Part shown: positions 1 to 5,502 of the stretch, piece after piece
Numbering within the stretch: the first letter of the stretch is position 1
How the letters are laid out: each line of letters begins with the position of its first letter
Source: JAHEDH01 sp965364515
GTDB taxonomy: Bacteria > Actinomycetota > Acidimicrobiia > Spongiisociales > ZC4RG35
Assembly (NCBI GenBank): GCA_965364515.1
Contig: CBDTXZ010000180.1
Coordinates: 1 to 6,286 of the forward strand
Reading direction: 5' to 3'
Length of the DNA stretch: 6,286 bases
The notes under the pieces: model-generated
Told to the model about the DNA's origin: nothing
Databases searched by the model: none
What the model saw: the letters and a program-made list of their open reading frames with translations, nothing else
Program-made: the position numbers and the translations under genes

Positions 1-1112
1 GCTGCGAACATGGCCGCCATGCCGACCACTGCGAAGGCCCCTGGTTCGAGCTCAGAGAATCCCCATACGGGTCGGACGAGATCGGCCAGGGCGGCGCCGA
101 TCGACGCCCCGATGAAGAGCGCCGGCATGAAGTGACCGCCGGAGGCGTGTGATCCGAGCGTGGCTGCCGTGGCGATGGTCTTGAGCCCGGCGAGGATCAG
201 CAGTGTCCACCACGCCACCTCGAGAACGCCCCCGCCCACGATCTCCTGAGTGAACGCCTGGCCGGTCCCGAGGATCCTCGGCTCGATCGTCACGATCGCC
301 GCAACCGGTATCCCGAGGGCGATCGGCCGCAGCCAAGCTCTCTCCTCGAATCGTTTGATCGGGGAGTGGACTCTGTCGAACGCCCTGAGGAACAAGTAGC
401 CGAATCCGGCTGCCATCAATCCGAGCGCGGTATAGAGGAGGAGCTCCGTGGGGTCCCCCAGGTCGTGAGCGACGACAGACAGGATCCGTGCCTCGCCGAC
501 GATGGACCGGGTGGTGACGGCCGCGGTCACCGAGGCGATCACGACGGCATTGAGATGACGAATCGCGAAGTTGCCGAGTATCACCTCCATCGCGAAGAGC
601 ATCCCGGCTATCGGCGCGTTGAACGTTGCTCCGATCCCGGCGCCGGCCCCAGCTGCCACCAGGCTCCGTACCTGGTCTTCACCCAGCCCCGAGTAGCGCC
701 CGATCGAAGATCCGATCGACGCCCCCACCATGACCGTCGGGCCCTCTCGACCGGCCGAGCCTCCACTGCCGACCGTGAGTGCGGTTGCGATGATCTTGAG
801 GTAGCTGGCCCGAGTGGGGACGTATCCGGACCGAACCGTGAGGCCGGCTGTGGTCTCTGGCACGCCGCTTCCACGGAGCTCGGGAAACCGTCGGGCGAGT
901 GCCCAGGCAGCACCGAGGCCGACGGGCACGGTGAGGAGGGGAGCGAAGCGTCCCCAGGGCCCTTCGAGCCAGGTGACCATGTCGCTCACGAGACCGATCG
1001 TCTCGATCAGCGCCGCGCCACCGAGTCCCGCTGCGGCTCCGACCACGAGTGCGAGCGCCACGAACACCGTGGTGCTCTGTTGTCGAACGTGCGAGCGGAT
1101 GCGTTCCTTCAC
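1..1112 (-). CDS. CLC-family chloride channel/transporter (partial, 3' end off window)
   Basis: This gene encodes a polytopic membrane protein that passes or exchanges chloride. About 370 residues are visible; the last helices, including the region with the central Tyr and any cytoplasmic CBS domains, lie beyond the left edge. The three CLC selectivity-filter signatures are present in order: GSGVPE at about 81-86 (central Ser82), GREGP at 121-125 (external gating Glu123) and GGHFMP at 325-330. The segment FNAPIAGMLFAMEV at about 164-177 is the conserved helix H/I region. There the residue matching the internal proton glutamate of E. coli ClC-ec1 (E203) is Val177, as in CLC channels. The GTG at 1112 is chosen because an in-frame TGA lies about 12 codons upstream and no other start lies between. 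No well-spaced Shine-Dalgarno precedes it, so the message may be leaderless. The gene lies 41 bp downstream of the lipoprotein gene on the same strand. The family call is firm; channel versus antiporter is open. Confidence 0.97.
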   Translation of the reverse strand, partial: MKERIRSHVRQQSTTVFVALALVVGAAAGLGGAALIETIGLVSDMVTWLEGPWGRFAPLLTVPVGLGAAWALARRFPELRGSGVPETTAGLTVRSGYVPTRASYLKIIATALTVGSGGSAGREGPTVMVGASIGSSIGRYSGLGEDQVRSLVAAGAGAGIGATFNAPIAGMLFAMEVILGNFAIRHLNAVVIASVTAAVTTRSIVGEARILSVVAHDLGDPTELLLYTALGLMAAGFGYLFLRAFDRVHSPIKRFEERAWLRPIALGIPVAAIVTIEPRILGTGQAFTQEIVGGGVLEVAWWTLLILAGLKTIATAATLGSHASGGHFMPALFIGASIGAALADLVRPVWGFSELEPGAFAVVGMAAMFA

Positions 1113-1119
1113 CGCTCCG

Positions 1120-1149
1120 AAACTAGCTCGGCGTATCGGCGCGTATCAG
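1120..1149 (-). promoter_or_regulatory. Candidate promoter for the CLC gene (leaderless type)
   Basis: Read on the minus strand, a CTGATA (-35, 1144-1149) is followed after 18 bp by TAGTTT (-10, 1120-1125). Only 7 bp separate the -10 from the GTG start, so transcription would begin at or next to the start codon. The hexamers match the sigma-70 consensus at only 4/6 and 3-4/6 positions. Two copies of GCGTATC (plus strand, 1131-1137 and 1141-1147), 10 bp apart, lie in the spacer and -35 region. Co-transcription with the upstream lipoprotein gene is the alternative. Confidence 0.33.
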
Positions 1150-1153
1150 TTGG

Positions 1154-1810
1154 TCATTCTTCGGCGCAGGTGACCTCGAATGTTCCTTGTTCGGGGCCTT
1201 CCCCGGAGGTGCTCACGAACGTCGCAGTCCCTTGGATTCGGTTGCCGTCGACCGACCAGTCGTCGACCTGGGACCCTTGGACGTTCAGACTCGAGGAGTC
1301 TGCGACCCACTCCCGGTCGGGATCGGTCGTCGGGACGTTGACGGCCGTGCTCTCGGGATCATCTGGGATGAGTGTGATGCTCACGGGGCGGATCTGATCT
1401 TCGATGACCATCCCCTGGCCGTTCTCGTCGACCATCTGGAGGATGACCTGGACTCCGCCGAAGAAGTTCGGGTTGCAGTCCTCGATCAAGAAGCCGGTTG
1501 TGCCGAAGGTGTAGGTCTCTCCGGCGATCGTGACCGTTGCCGTGCTGACGCCTGCTTCCGGTGCGGGCTCCAGTTCCGTTGGCTCGGTCGTCGTGGCCGG
1601 TTCCGGCGCGGCCGTCTCTGGTGGAACCGTCGCCTGGGATTCGGTCGCGGTCGTTGCCGGCCCGGCGTCTGCCTCGCCTCCGGTGTCGGACCCTCCGCAT
1701 GCGGACGGTGTGGATGCCAAGAACAGAACGACGATGGTGGTGGCGGCGCGCCGCCTGTGCAGGCCGCCGCGCAGCTGCGTCTCTCTTTCGAGCGTGGTGG
1801 TCGCACTCAT
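1154..1810 (-). CDS. Secreted lipoprotein, LpqH-like layout, function unknown
   Basis: The predicted protein has 218 residues. Residues 1-21 are basic and end in HRRR; about 22-34 form a hydrophobic signal core (TTIVVLFLAST). The likely lipidated residue is Cys38 in PSAC-GG. The lipobox is imperfect, with Pro at -3 where Leu/Val/Ile is usual. Residues 41-87 are a Thr/Pro/Glu/Ala-rich linker typical of actinobacterial surface lipoproteins. The folded part (about 90-218) starts with VTIAGETYTF, has Cys112, and ends with GTATFV...GTFEVTCAEE containing Cys215. This layout (short strands, two cysteines that could pair, a GTA...EVTC ending) resembles the mycobacterial LpqH/19-kDa antigen family, but that is a judgement of style and no function follows from it. 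The ATG at 1810 is chosen for the AGGAGG at 1815-1820 and the signal peptide; the frame continues upstream without signs of coding. The CLC gene follows 41 bp downstream. Confidence 0.88.
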   Translation of the reverse strand: MSATTTLERETQLRGGLHRRRAATTIVVLFLASTPSACGGSDTGGEADAGPATTATESQATVPPETAAPEPATTTEPTELEPAPEAGVSTATVTIAGETYTFGTTGFLIEDCNPNFFGGVQVILQMVDENGQGMVIEDQIRPVSITLIPDDPESTAVNVPTTDPDREWVADSSSLNVQGSQVDDWSVDGNRIQGTATFVSTSGEGPEQGTFEVTCAEE

Positions 1811-1814
1811 CTGT

Positions 1815-1820
1815 CCTCCT
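1815..1820 (-). promoter_or_regulatory. Ribosome binding site of the lipoprotein gene
   Basis: AGGAGG on the minus strand lies 4 bp before the ATG at 1810. It fixes the start within a reading frame that stays open far upstream, to 2149. Confidence 0.85.
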
Positions 1821-1832
1821 CTCTCCGTGACG

Positions 1833-1841
1833 AGTATTGCA
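1833..1841 (-). promoter_or_regulatory. Candidate extended -10 for the lipoprotein gene
   Basis: The minus strand reads TGCAATACT, a TGn extended -10 with a 4/6 hexamer. It lies 12 bp upstream of the AGGAGG site. No recognisable -35 lies at the expected distance, so this is weak. Confidence 0.25.
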
Positions 1842-1870
1842 CACGCCGCTCCAGCCCACCCGGGATCGAG

Positions 1871-1900
1871 CCGACGGGGGGCATCTCGGTGCTGCATACT
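1871..1900 (+). promoter_or_regulatory. Candidate promoter for the small alpha/beta-barrel gene
   Basis: CCGACG (1871-1876) and CATACT (1895-1900) are separated by 18 bp. They match TTGACA and TATAAT at 3/6 and 4/6 positions. The start of transcription would fall near 1907, just ahead of the GGAG at 1917-1920 and the ATG at 1925. Support is positional and weak. Confidence 0.3.
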
Positions 1901-1924
1901 TGGGACGAGACGGAATGGAGTTCC

Positions 1925-2260
1925 ATGGCGCTGTTGTACGACTGGGGTTTCTTCGTGAAGGCCGGCCGACGCGAGGAGTTCGTCGAGTGGCTCTCGGAGA
2001 ACGAGAAGCGGATGTCCGAGCTCGCTCCGAAGAACTACGAATACATCGGGACGTACAGGTCGCTCAGTGCCGAGCCGTGCGACTTCCATCAGATCTGGCG
2101 CTACGGCACCGAACGACCGCCCGACCTGAGGATGGCGGCGGCGGATCACGCAGGCGCGTTCACCGATGTCGCTCGCGAGTATCTCTCGTTCGTGGATGCA
2201 GCGAGGGAGAGCGACGAGGAGTTCCGTTTGTACCGGGCCGCGGTGGATCCGTCCTCGTGA
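1925..2260 (+). CDS. Small hypothetical protein, NIPSNAP/dimeric alpha-beta barrel-like
   Basis: The product is a 111-residue soluble protein without signal peptide or membrane segment. It opens with a beta strand (LLYDWGFFVKAG), followed by an amphipathic helix (RREEFVEWLSENEKRMSELAP, about 15-35). A strand pair follows (YEYIGTYRSL and CDFHQIWRY, about 38-60), and then a helical stretch (about 70-97). This strand-helix-strand-strand-helix order, with FxxxAGxxxEF near the start and a YxxIGTYR strand, is typical of ferredoxin-like dimeric alpha/beta-barrel (ABM or NIPSNAP-like) proteins. That group includes small monooxygenases and many proteins of unknown role. No catalytic residue can be named. 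The ATG at 1925 has GGAG at 1917-1920. The gene is divergent from the lipoprotein and converges on the dehydrogenase gene, which ends 39 bp away. Confidence 0.8.
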   Translation: MALLYDWGFFVKAGRREEFVEWLSENEKRMSELAPKNYEYIGTYRSLSAEPCDFHQIWRYGTERPPDLRMAAADHAGAFTDVAREYLSFVDAARESDEEFRLYRAAVDPSS

Positions 2261-2262
2261 CC

Positions 2263-2306
2263 TCGACGATGTCGATCTGAGCAGTCGGAGCGGCTGACGT
2301 CAGCCG
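2263..2306. terminator. Candidate bidirectional terminator region with perfect 16-bp palindrome
   Basis: This spans the meeting point of two convergent genes. It contains a short inverted repeat, TCGAC-gat-GTCGA (2263-2275), and a perfect 16-bp palindrome, CGGCTGACGTCAGCCG (2291-2306), that lies across the TGA stop of the dehydrogenase gene (2300-2302). As RNA the palindrome gives a 6-bp GC-rich stem with an ACGT loop on either strand. No T-tract follows on either side, as is common for actinobacterial terminators. A protein binding site is the alternative. Confidence 0.4.
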
Positions 2307-3340
2307 GATCCGTCCGCGAGAGATCGCAAGCGCGTGAGCACGGCCGGCGCCACCGAAACGCCGCTGCTCTCCGCCGTGGTGCGTCGTGTGTGTCTGGCGC
2401 TGCCCGGCACTCGCGCGCCGCCCTCTGCGGTGATCGCGTCGACGAGATGGCCGATCTTCTCGGCCGCCATCTCGCCTCCGAACGCACCCGGATCGAGGGC
2501 GATGAGCAGTTGGCCGACTCCGGGCGGGTCACCTGCACCGTCGAAGAACGAGGTCGCCTCGGTCGACAGGTTGGCGCCGACCAGTGCAGCGGCGAGGACT
2601 TCGACCATCAGGGCGAGCGCAGCTCCTTTCGCCCCGCCGGCGGGCTCGAGTGAACCTTGCAGCGCAGCCGTCGCGTCCGTCGTCGGGTTGCCGTCGGCAT
2701 CCTTGGCCCAGCCCTGGGGGAGCGGCCTCGAATCCTGTGAGGCCTCGAGGATCTTTCCACGGGCGACTCGCGACAGCGCCAGGTCGACGATGATCGGAGG
2801 AGCGTTCGGCGCCGGGGCCGCAAACGCGATCGGGTTCGTTCCATAGAGGGGGTTGCGGCCACCCCACGCCGTAATCGCCTTCGGCGTGTTTGCGAACATC
2901 AGTGCCACGAGCCCTCGCTCGGCGAAGCGTTCGACGACGATGCCCAGGGCCCCGGCGTGGTGCGATCGGACGAAGCCGGCAGCGGCGATGCCATTCTCTC
3001 GTGCTGCGTCGATGATCGCATCCTCGGCGGCGTCCACGGCGGGGTAGAAGAACCCGTGGCCGACATCGACCATGAGGACGCCTGGGCGAGTGCGCTCGAT
3101 GCGCGGTTGAGCGGTCCCATCGACCTTGCCGGTGCGGGCCTGCGCGGCATAGCTCTCGATCCTGGACAGACCGTGGCCCGACTGTCCGTCGATCTCGGCC
3201 TGGACGAGCATGGATGCGGTCGAACGAGCCGGGACGGGATCGGTTCCCGCGATCTCGAGGACCCGCGCGACCAATGCCTCGAGCTCTGCTCGAGAAATCT
3301 GTGTCTCGCTCGGAACCGAGGGGTCGCCGAGTCCTGCCAC
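2300..3340 (-). CDS. Ldh2/MDH2-family NAD(P)-dependent 2-hydroxyacid (malate/lactate/sulfolactate-type) dehydrogenase
   Basis: The 346-residue length is normal for this cytosolic family, which oxidises 2-hydroxy acids such as malate, L-lactate, ureidoglycolate or 3-sulfolactate with NAD(P). Family motifs appear in order: DGQSGHGLSRI at 51-61, VGHGFFYPA at 93-101, RSHHAGALG at 125-133 (the SHH segment carries the catalytic His), YGTNPIAFAAP at 166-176, LSRVARGKI at 189-197, and WAKDADGNPT at 211-220. GGAKGAALALMVEVLAA follows at 235-251, where many members have GGYKGYGLA. The C-terminal RVPGSARHTRR matches the usual end. The GGAKGAALAL form and the FFDG...PPGVGQLLIALDPGAF segment suggest the (R)-sulfolactate dehydrogenase-like branch (SlcC-type), but this substrate call comes from memory of the family and is tentative. 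The GTG at 3340 has GGAAGGA 6 bp upstream. The gene is divergent from the DJ-1/PfpI gene, and no other sulfonate gene is in view. Confidence 0.95.
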   Translation of the reverse strand: MAGLGDPSVPSETQISRAELEALVARVLEIAGTDPVPARSTASMLVQAEIDGQSGHGLSRIESYAAQARTGKVDGTAQPRIERTRPGVLMVDVGHGFFYPAVDAAEDAIIDAARENGIAAAGFVRSHHAGALGIVVERFAERGLVALMFANTPKAITAWGGRNPLYGTNPIAFAAPAPNAPPIIVDLALSRVARGKILEASQDSRPLPQGWAKDADGNPTTDATAALQGSLEPAGGAKGAALALMVEVLAAALVGANLSTEATSFFDGAGDPPGVGQLLIALDPGAFGGEMAAEKIGHLVDAITAEGGARVPGSARHTRRTTAESSGVSVAPAVLTRLRSLADGSG

Positions 3341-3400
3341 GGGGGATCCTTCCGCTGGGTTCGTGGCGACGGTACCGGGCTGCCGACCCAGTTCGCCTGA

Positions 3401-3412
3401 GACGGCGCCGTC
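3401..3412. promoter_or_regulatory. 12-bp palindrome in divergent intergenic region (possible operator)
   Basis: GACGGCGCCGTC is a perfect palindrome within the 147-bp gap between the divergent dehydrogenase and DJ-1/PfpI starts. Its placement suits an operator, but a short GC-only palindrome is easily found by chance in this composition. Confidence 0.25.
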
Positions 3413-3475
3413 GGTCGGTGTCAGCGATGAACAGCCGGGATGTGTCGGCCGGCGGATACGCTGCCGTCATCCGAC

Positions 3476-3482
3476 GGGAGGG
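3476..3482 (+). promoter_or_regulatory. Shine-Dalgarno that points to an ATT start
   Basis: GGGAGGG sits 5-6 bp before the ATT at 3488, exactly where the first codon of a DJ-1/PfpI protein is expected. The next in-frame TTG (3503) and GTG (3506) are too far downstream and would remove the first beta strand. The only in-frame ATG upstream (3440) has no comparable site before it. Confidence 0.6.
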
Positions 3483-3487
3483 CTGCC

Positions 3488-4090
3488 ATTCGCATTGGGC
3501 TGTTGGTGTTCGACGAGGTCGATCTGTTGGACTTCGGTGGTCCGTACGAGGTGTTCTTGACGGCCGACCGGCTGTTGAAGCGACAGCGCGACGAGCGAAG
3601 CCTCGAGGTGCGCGCTGTTTCGCTGGATGGGGAGCCGGTCACCGCCTACGGCGGCGTCGGGCTGGTCCCCGAGGGCGCGCTGGACATGGATCTGGACGTC
3701 TTGGTGGTTCCCGGGGCCATCGACATCGGCGTCGTCCTCGCCGATACGGAGCTGATCGGGGCGCTGCAACGTTCCAGAGACGCGGTGCCGATCGTGGCGA
3801 GCGTCTGCACGGGGGCGTTTCTCCTCGGTGAGGCGGGTCTGCTCGAGGGGCGGAGATGGACCACGCATTTCGAGGACATCGATCTTCTGGCGGGCCGGAT
3901 CGGCACCGACGGCGTCACCCGGGGAGTCCAATGGGTCGATTCGGGTTCGGTCGTCACGGCCGGAGGTCTGAGCGCGGGCATCGCGATGGCGTTGCACCTG
4001 GTCGAGCGACTCGTCGACCGGAGCCATGCCGTCGCAACCGCTCGCCAGATCGAGTACCGCTGGGACCCGGAGGCCGGTGTGACGAACTGA
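3488..4090 (+). CDS. DJ-1/PfpI-family protein, isonitrile hydratase (InhA)-like
   Basis: The product has 200 residues from the ATT at 3488, a usual length for single-domain DJ-1/PfpI (class I glutamine amidotransferase-like) proteins. The first strand, RIGLLVFDEVDLLDFGGPYEVF (2-23), carries Asp15 and the GPxEVF motif. The middle strand is LDVLVVPGAID (about 69-79). The nucleophile elbow is VASVCTGAFLLGEAGLLEGRRWTTHF (103-128), with Cys107-Thr108. In Pseudomonas InhA the catalytic set is Asp17, Cys101 and Thr102, so the arrangement is kept here. The C-terminal VVTAGGLSAGIAMALHLVERL is characteristic of InhA and of the amidase-like domain of GlxA-type AraC regulators, but no DNA-binding domain follows. 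The start is unusual: ATT has the good ribosome site. The alternative ATG at 3440 would add 16 residues (beginning MCRPADTL) not expected in the family. The substrate is unknown. The gene is divergent from the dehydrogenase and convergent with the zinc-ribbon protein gene. Confidence 0.92.
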   Translation: MRIGLLVFDEVDLLDFGGPYEVFLTADRLLKRQRDERSLEVRAVSLDGEPVTAYGGVGLVPEGALDMDLDVLVVPGAIDIGVVLADTELIGALQRSRDAVPIVASVCTGAFLLGEAGLLEGRRWTTHFEDIDLLAGRIGTDGVTRGVQWVDSGSVVTAGGLSAGIAMALHLVERLVDRSHAVATARQIEYRWDPEAGVTN

Positions 4091-4116
4091 GTCCGGTCGA
4101 TGTGTTGGGCGTCTAC

Positions 4117-4148
4117 CGCCGCGCAGTCGGCCTGTGGTCCCTGCGGCG
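4117..4148. terminator. Candidate imperfect hairpin between convergent genes
   Basis: CGCCGCGCAG (4117-4126) can pair with CTGCGGCG (4141-4148), leaving a 2-nt bulge and a loop of about 14 nt. It lies in the 62-bp gap between two converging genes, where a shared terminator is expected. There is no T-tract and the pairing is imperfect. Confidence 0.27.
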
Positions 4149-4152
4149 TGGT

Positions 4153-4473
4153 TCAGGTCGTGACCGGCACCGGGATGCGGTCGCATGCCGTGCAGACCCT
4201 GACGGTGCCGGTATCGATGATCAGCCGAGCGCAGACACCGCACAGGGCTCGTCCGCGGTGTCGGAAGCTTCGAACCGAGGATCCCACCCGGGCAAATACT
4301 TCCAAACTCGCGCCATCGGTGAGAGCGGCCAACACGACTCCGGAGGCCACGAGCAGCGTGAAGATTGCCACGAAGAGCCCTGCTGCCCCGATGAGGCCGT
4401 CGAAGGCGAGATGGCTCGAGATGGCCACACCTCCGATCAATCCCCCGTAGAGCAGTGTCCGGCTCACTCGCAT
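4153..4473 (-). CDS. Small two-TM membrane protein with C-terminal zinc ribbon
   Basis: This 106-residue protein has no family I recognise. Two hydrophobic segments (about 7-25, LLYGGLIGGVAISSHLAF, and 27-52, LIGAAGLFVAIFTLLVASG) form a helical hairpin. A basic stretch (SSVRSFRHRGR, 65-75) follows. The C-terminal domain is a CxxC-12-CxxC knuckle: CGVC at 78-81 and CTAC at 94-97, a typical zinc-ribbon arrangement. By the positive-inside rule the ribbon probably faces the cytoplasm. The frame is open upstream to ATGs at 4566 and 4584. The ATG at 4473 is preferred because AGGAGG stands 6 bp before it and a good promoter lies between it and the upstream ATGs, so the longer forms would not be on the transcript. 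The gene is convergent with the DJ-1/PfpI gene and downstream of the PhnD-like gene on the same strand, with its own promoter. A role in membrane-associated protein or nucleic-acid binding is possible but not shown. Confidence 0.82.
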   Translation of the reverse strand: MRVSRTLLYGGLIGGVAISSHLAFDGLIGAAGLFVAIFTLLVASGVVLAALTDGASLEVFARVGSSVRSFRHRGRALCGVCARLIIDTGTVRVCTACDRIPVPVTT

Positions 4474-4479
4474 CGCGTT

Positions 4480-4485
4480 CCTCCT
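4480..4485 (-). promoter_or_regulatory. Ribosome binding site of the zinc-ribbon membrane protein
   Basis: AGGAGG on the minus strand is followed by 6 bp and the ATG at 4473. It decides the start against two upstream in-frame ATGs. Confidence 0.85.
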
Positions 4486-4491
4486 GGCGGC

Positions 4492-4520
4492 AAGATACGA
4501 GCGAATCCTGCCCGCGTCAA
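4492..4520 (-). promoter_or_regulatory. Sigma-70-like promoter of the zinc-ribbon membrane protein
   Basis: On the minus strand TTGACG (4515-4520) and TATCTT (4492-4497) are separated by exactly 17 bp, matching the consensus at 5/6 and 4/6 positions. Transcription would begin near 4485, at or next to the first base of AGGAGG, leaving a leader of only about 12 bases. This is the clearest promoter in the window. Confidence 0.7.
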
Positions 4521-4584
4521 TGGTCGATTCCGTATGCAACGATTTCACGTCTTCTTGCTCGTCCATGTGCCAGGGGAGGTGCAT

Positions 4585-4608
4585 GGAGGACCTCTCGAGA
4601 GGTCCTCC
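4585..4608. repeat. Perfect 24-bp palindrome (candidate terminator or operator)
   Basis: The arm GGAGGACCTCTC is followed at once by its exact reverse complement, giving 12+12 bp with no mismatch. It lies 53 bp downstream of the PhnD-like stop and about 65 bp upstream of the zinc-ribbon gene's -35. As RNA it would fold into a 10-bp stem with a TCGA loop. The minus strand that follows (atgcacctcccctggc) has no T-tract. A U-less terminator of the flavin reductase/PhnD-like unit is the simplest reading; a binding site for a dimeric regulator is the alternative. Confidence 0.6.
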
Positions 4609-4661
4609 GAGTCCGGTGTTGTCCCATCGCCCGAGCGGTCAGTCAGGAAGGTGTTGTCGGT

Positions 4662-5459
4662 TCAGCGGATCTCCATGAATTCAGCCGCTTGACACGCGGC
4701 CAGCATGCGCCGGACGTCGTCGTAGTCCTCGGCTCGGACTGTCGTGATGTGATCGATCCGTCCCCGGGCCAGGGCTGCTCTCGTCGCAGGATCGCGATGA
4801 AGGTCGACGAGCGCCGCCCGGATGGCCTCTCTCAGTTCGGAAGGGAACCGCCTCGTGACGGCGATCGGCTGGATGGTCGACGGCCCCAAGCTGTCGATGA
4901 TGACGAGATCGTCGGCGAGTGTGGGATCCTCGACCATGGCGATCTCGAGCACGTGGCTGTCGATTGCAGAGGCGTCGACTTCTCGGTCGCGGACCATCTC
5001 GATCGCCGTCTGGTGGAACCCGGCTTCGATCACCGAGCCGAAGAAGCCGTCGACCTCCCCCAGGGACACGAGATGGTGGCGGGTCACGCCGTAGCCGGAT
5101 TGCGACATCGGTTCGTTGTATGCCCACGATGCCCCTCGCAGTTCGAGGAACGACTTTGCGGGATGGTCGCGATGGACGATCACGTCGGAGTAGTACACGG
5201 GGCGTCCGCGATACCGCTCGCCGATCAGGACCGGAGCCGCAACGGGAATGGCCGGCGAGAGACCCTGACGTTCGAACATGACGTATGGAAGGCTGCATAT
5301 GAAGCAGACGTCGTTCACGTCCTCGACGCAGTGGCGGTAGTCGGTTTCGACCACGACCTCGACGCTCATTCCGAGCTGCGACCCGACGCCCTGTGCAATC
5401 GCCTCGTAGGTCGAGAGCATGCTGGGGGCGAGGAACGTCCCGAATCGAAGATCTGCCAT
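4662..5459 (-). CDS. PhnD/SsuA-type periplasmic-binding-fold protein lacking a signal peptide
   Basis: The 265-residue product has the two-lobe substrate-binding fold of phosphate/phosphonate (PhnD-like) binding proteins. Strand LRFGTFLAP (4-12) opens lobe one. DVCFICSLPYVMF (50-62) matches the usual ADVGFxxxxxYV segment. RPVYYSDVIVHRDHPAKSFLELRGASWAYNEP (86-117) crosses into lobe two. SQSGYGVTRHHL (119-130) is the typical SxSGY ligand-loop segment. VDASAIDSHV (161-170) and LGPSTIQPIAVTRRFP (191-206) complete the core. Classical members are exported and feed an ABC importer. Here the protein starts directly at the first strand, with no signal sequence, lipobox or adjacent permease gene, so a cytosolic binding or enzymatic role is likely. 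The ATG at 5459 is chosen because it begins the fold; a GTG at 5537 would overlap the upstream gene and adds no leader. Its ribosome site is weak. It follows the flavin-reductase-like gene by 43 bp on the same strand. Confidence 0.92.
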   Translation of the reverse strand: MADLRFGTFLAPSMLSTYEAIAQGVGSQLGMSVEVVVETDYRHCVEDVNDVCFICSLPYVMFERQGLSPAIPVAAPVLIGERYRGRPVYYSDVIVHRDHPAKSFLELRGASWAYNEPMSQSGYGVTRHHLVSLGEVDGFFGSVIEAGFHQTAIEMVRDREVDASAIDSHVLEIAMVEDPTLADDLVIIDSLGPSTIQPIAVTRRFPSELREAIRAALVDLHRDPATRAALARGRIDHITTVRAEDYDDVRRMLAACQAAEFMEIR

Positions 5460-5502
5460 ACCCGTCAGGTCCCCGCCGAGTTCCGAGAACCTGGCTCTCC
5501 GC

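Noticed and set aside
366..1397. Long plus-strand open frame of 343 codons
   Set aside because: It lies opposite the CLC gene and runs into the lipoprotein gene; its composition is that of a shadow frame and it has no recognisable domain, whereas the minus strand has clear CLC motifs.
1811..2149. Upstream extension of the lipoprotein frame to 2149
   Set aside because: The extension overlaps the alpha/beta-barrel gene antisense, and the ATG at 1810 has a perfect AGGAGG and begins a signal peptide.
2294..2303. TGACGTCA, identical to the eukaryotic CRE element
   Set aside because: It is simply the centre of the 16-bp palindrome; a CREB-type meaning does not apply in bacteria.
3274..3296. CTCGAG-ctctg-CTCGAG inverted repeat
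   Set aside because: It lies inside the dehydrogenase coding sequence and its codons (Glu/Leu/Ala) explain it; no role as a terminator or operator is needed.
3467..4243. 258-codon minus-strand frame
   Set aside because: It is antisense to the DJ-1/PfpI gene, His/Arg-rich and without domain features.
4474..4584. N-terminal extension of the zinc-ribbon protein from ATG 4584 or 4566
   Set aside because: A good promoter (4492-4520) and AGGAGG (4480-4485) lie inside this stretch and point to ATG 4473. The GAGAGG before 4584 is only part of the palindrome, and 4566 has no ribosome site.
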